DNA from: a bacterium
GTDB taxonomy: Bacteria > Verrucomicrobiota > Verrucomicrobiae > Opitutales > Opitutaceae
Assembly: GCA_021780625.1 (NCBI GenBank)
Contig: JAJXYI010000252.1
Coordinates: 1-6,249 of the forward strand
DNA length: 6,249 nucleotides
Reading direction: 5' to 3'
In this document: positions 5,364 to 6,249 of the stretch, in pieces
How the letters are laid out: each line of letters opens with the position of its first letter
Numbering within the stretch: position 1 is the first letter of the stretch
Made by a program: the position numbers and the translations under genes
The notes under the pieces: model-generated
What the model was told of the DNA's origin: nothing
The model's database searches: none
The model's input: only the letters and a program-made list of their open reading frames with translations

Positions 5364-5453
5364 CCCCGCATGGTGGGGCGCTGCCGAGGCATCACCAATC
5401 AAATCTTTGGCGCGTGGGACGGAGCACGGGTCGATCCGAACGGAGCGTGGAAT

Positions 5454-6026
5454 CTAGTCGTGCAGTGAGAACCCGCAGACCTGGCCCGAGGTGGCGGCGG
5501 AGATCAGGAGGGGCCAGAGGCGGGCGGAGAGCGCGGCTTCGCCGCGTTGGTTTCGGGCTAGCAGGTCCGCGCACTCGGAGTGCGAGAGCAGGTGGACGCG
5601 GATCCGTTCGCCATCGACGCCCGGTGAGACTGCGGGGGCGCCCGTGCAGAGCACCGTGGCGAAGGCCTGGGTCTCGTCGGACAGCCCGGTGGATGTATAG
5701 GTCTTTCCGGATACACCGGCCAGACTCGTGACCTCGAGGCCGGTTTCCTCGCGGAGCTCGCGAGCGGCGCAGGCGGTGACTTCCTCGCCGGCATCGAGGA
5801 GACCGGCCGGCAGGCTGAACTCCCAGCCGTCGATGGACACGCGGAATTCCTCGATCACGACGAGCCGATGAAGGGCGGGTTCCCCGGCGGAGCGATGGAG
5901 GGCCACGATGCTGACGGCGTCGATGCGCTCGGCCTGACCGGGAGTGCGGCGGCTGGCGTAGATCCAGCCGTCGCGTTCGAGCAGGTGGATCCACTTCGTG
6001 GCGTGAAGAAGCTTGGGAGTGCCCAT
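5454..6026 (-). CDS. NUDIX hydrolase, ADP-ribose pyrophosphatase type
   Basis: The 190-residue product carries a complete Nudix box GX5EX7REUXEEXGU at residues 75-97 (from GLLDAGE through REL to EETGL), the Mg-binding catalytic helix that cleaves nucleoside diphosphate-linked compounds. The preceding segment (HRLVVIEEFRVSIDGWEFSLPAG, 53-75) is characteristic of the ADP-ribose/ADP-sugar pyrophosphatase branch, in which an Arg and the E-x-PAG motif sit just before the box. The enzyme is cytosolic and presumably yields AMP plus a sugar phosphate. ATG 6026 is chosen because it gives MGTPKLLHATKWIHLLER. The frame remains open to 6101, but that extension would overlap the upstream regulator gene and adds no family sequence. 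No Shine-Dalgarno is visible. The C-terminal third (about 130-190) is less conserved. Confidence 0.9.
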   Translation of the reverse strand: MGTPKLLHATKWIHLLERDGWIYASRRTPGQAERIDAVSIVALHRSAGEPALHRLVVIEEFRVSIDGWEFSLPAGLLDAGEEVTACAARELREETGLEVTSLAGVSGKTYTSTGLSDETQAFATVLCTGAPAVSPGVDGERIRVHLLSHSECADLLARNQRGEAALSARLWPLLISAATSGQVCGFSLHD

Positions 6027-6078
6027 GCTTCGGGCGTAACCGGGATCGTGGGCGACGCAATGTCGACGATGCGCGCGC

Positions 6079-6249
6079 TCAATCCTCGTCGACGAACTCA
6101 AGCAGGTCTCCGGGCTGGCACTTCAGCTCGCGGCAGAGCGCCTCGAGTGTGCTGAAGCGGACGGCCTTTGCCTTGTTGGTCTTCAGGATCGAGAGGTTGG
6201 CAAGCGTGAGGCCGACCCGGTCGGCCAGCTCGGTCAGGGTGATCTTCTG
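6079..6249 (-). CDS. YozG-like Cro/C1-type HTH regulator, C-terminal 56 residues
   Basis: The frame enters from the right edge and ends at TGA 6081-6079. It encodes an HTH of the small Cro/C1 'HTH_26'/YozG type: LTELADRVGLTLANLSILKT contains the helix-turn-helix, followed by AKAVRFSTLEALCRELKCQPGDLLEF. Such proteins are about 65-75 residues long, so only the first 10-15 residues are missing. Relatives are commonly encoded next to a DUF2975 membrane protein, which would then be expected just outside the window. Its stop is 52 bp before the NUDIX start on the same strand. No target operator could be identified. Confidence 0.9.
   Translation of the reverse strand, partial: QKITLTELADRVGLTLANLSILKTNKAKAVRFSTLEALCRELKCQPGDLLEFVDED

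Overview
The window is high-GC bacterial DNA holding five complete genes for recognisable protein families plus three genes that are incomplete or have an uncertain start, and two long intergenic stretches full of short repeats. The best guess for the source is Verrucomicrobiota, probably Opitutaceae. That rests on the mix of plant-polysaccharide hydrolases (GH43, GH28), the near absence of Shine-Dalgarno sites, and intergenic repeats of a style I associate with that group. It is inference, not proof.

Layout. Positions 1-186 (minus) carry the first 62 codons of a GH43 glycosidase that runs off the left edge. Positions 187-797 are a 611-bp divergent intergenic region with a 7-bp tandem repeat, a pair of 18-bp palindromes sharing one core, and a possible promoter. 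Positions 798-2856 (plus) form a compact three-gene run: a SCO1/SenC-type lipoprotein, a periplasmic PCuAC copper chaperone and a CtaG-type membrane protein. These would deliver copper to a haem-copper oxidase, but no oxidase subunit gene is present in the window. Positions 2872-4218 (minus) encode a secreted GH28 polygalacturonase-family enzyme that converges on ctaG with only 15 bp between the stop codons. Positions 4219-4559 are a second repeat-rich gap, dominated by a 127-bp element with 28-bp terminal inverted repeats and a palindromic centre. Positions 4560-6249 (minus) carry, in transcription order, a small YozG-like HTH regulator (cut by the right edge), a NUDIX hydrolase of the ADP-ribose pyrophosphatase type and an inositol-monophosphatase-family phosphatase.

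How the genes fit together. The plus-strand trio is a coherent copper-handling module for respiration. The GH43 and GH28 genes point to growth on hemicellulose and pectin. The two enzymes would act in different compartments: GH28 has a signal peptide, while GH43 as read has none. The NUDIX and IMPase genes are housekeeping-type phosphohydrolases and may be co-transcribed. I see no rRNA, tRNA, CRISPR array, phage or transposase gene.

I find no convincing novel multi-gene system. The least explained material is the intergenic repeats: the 127-bp inverted-repeat element and the twin palindromes.
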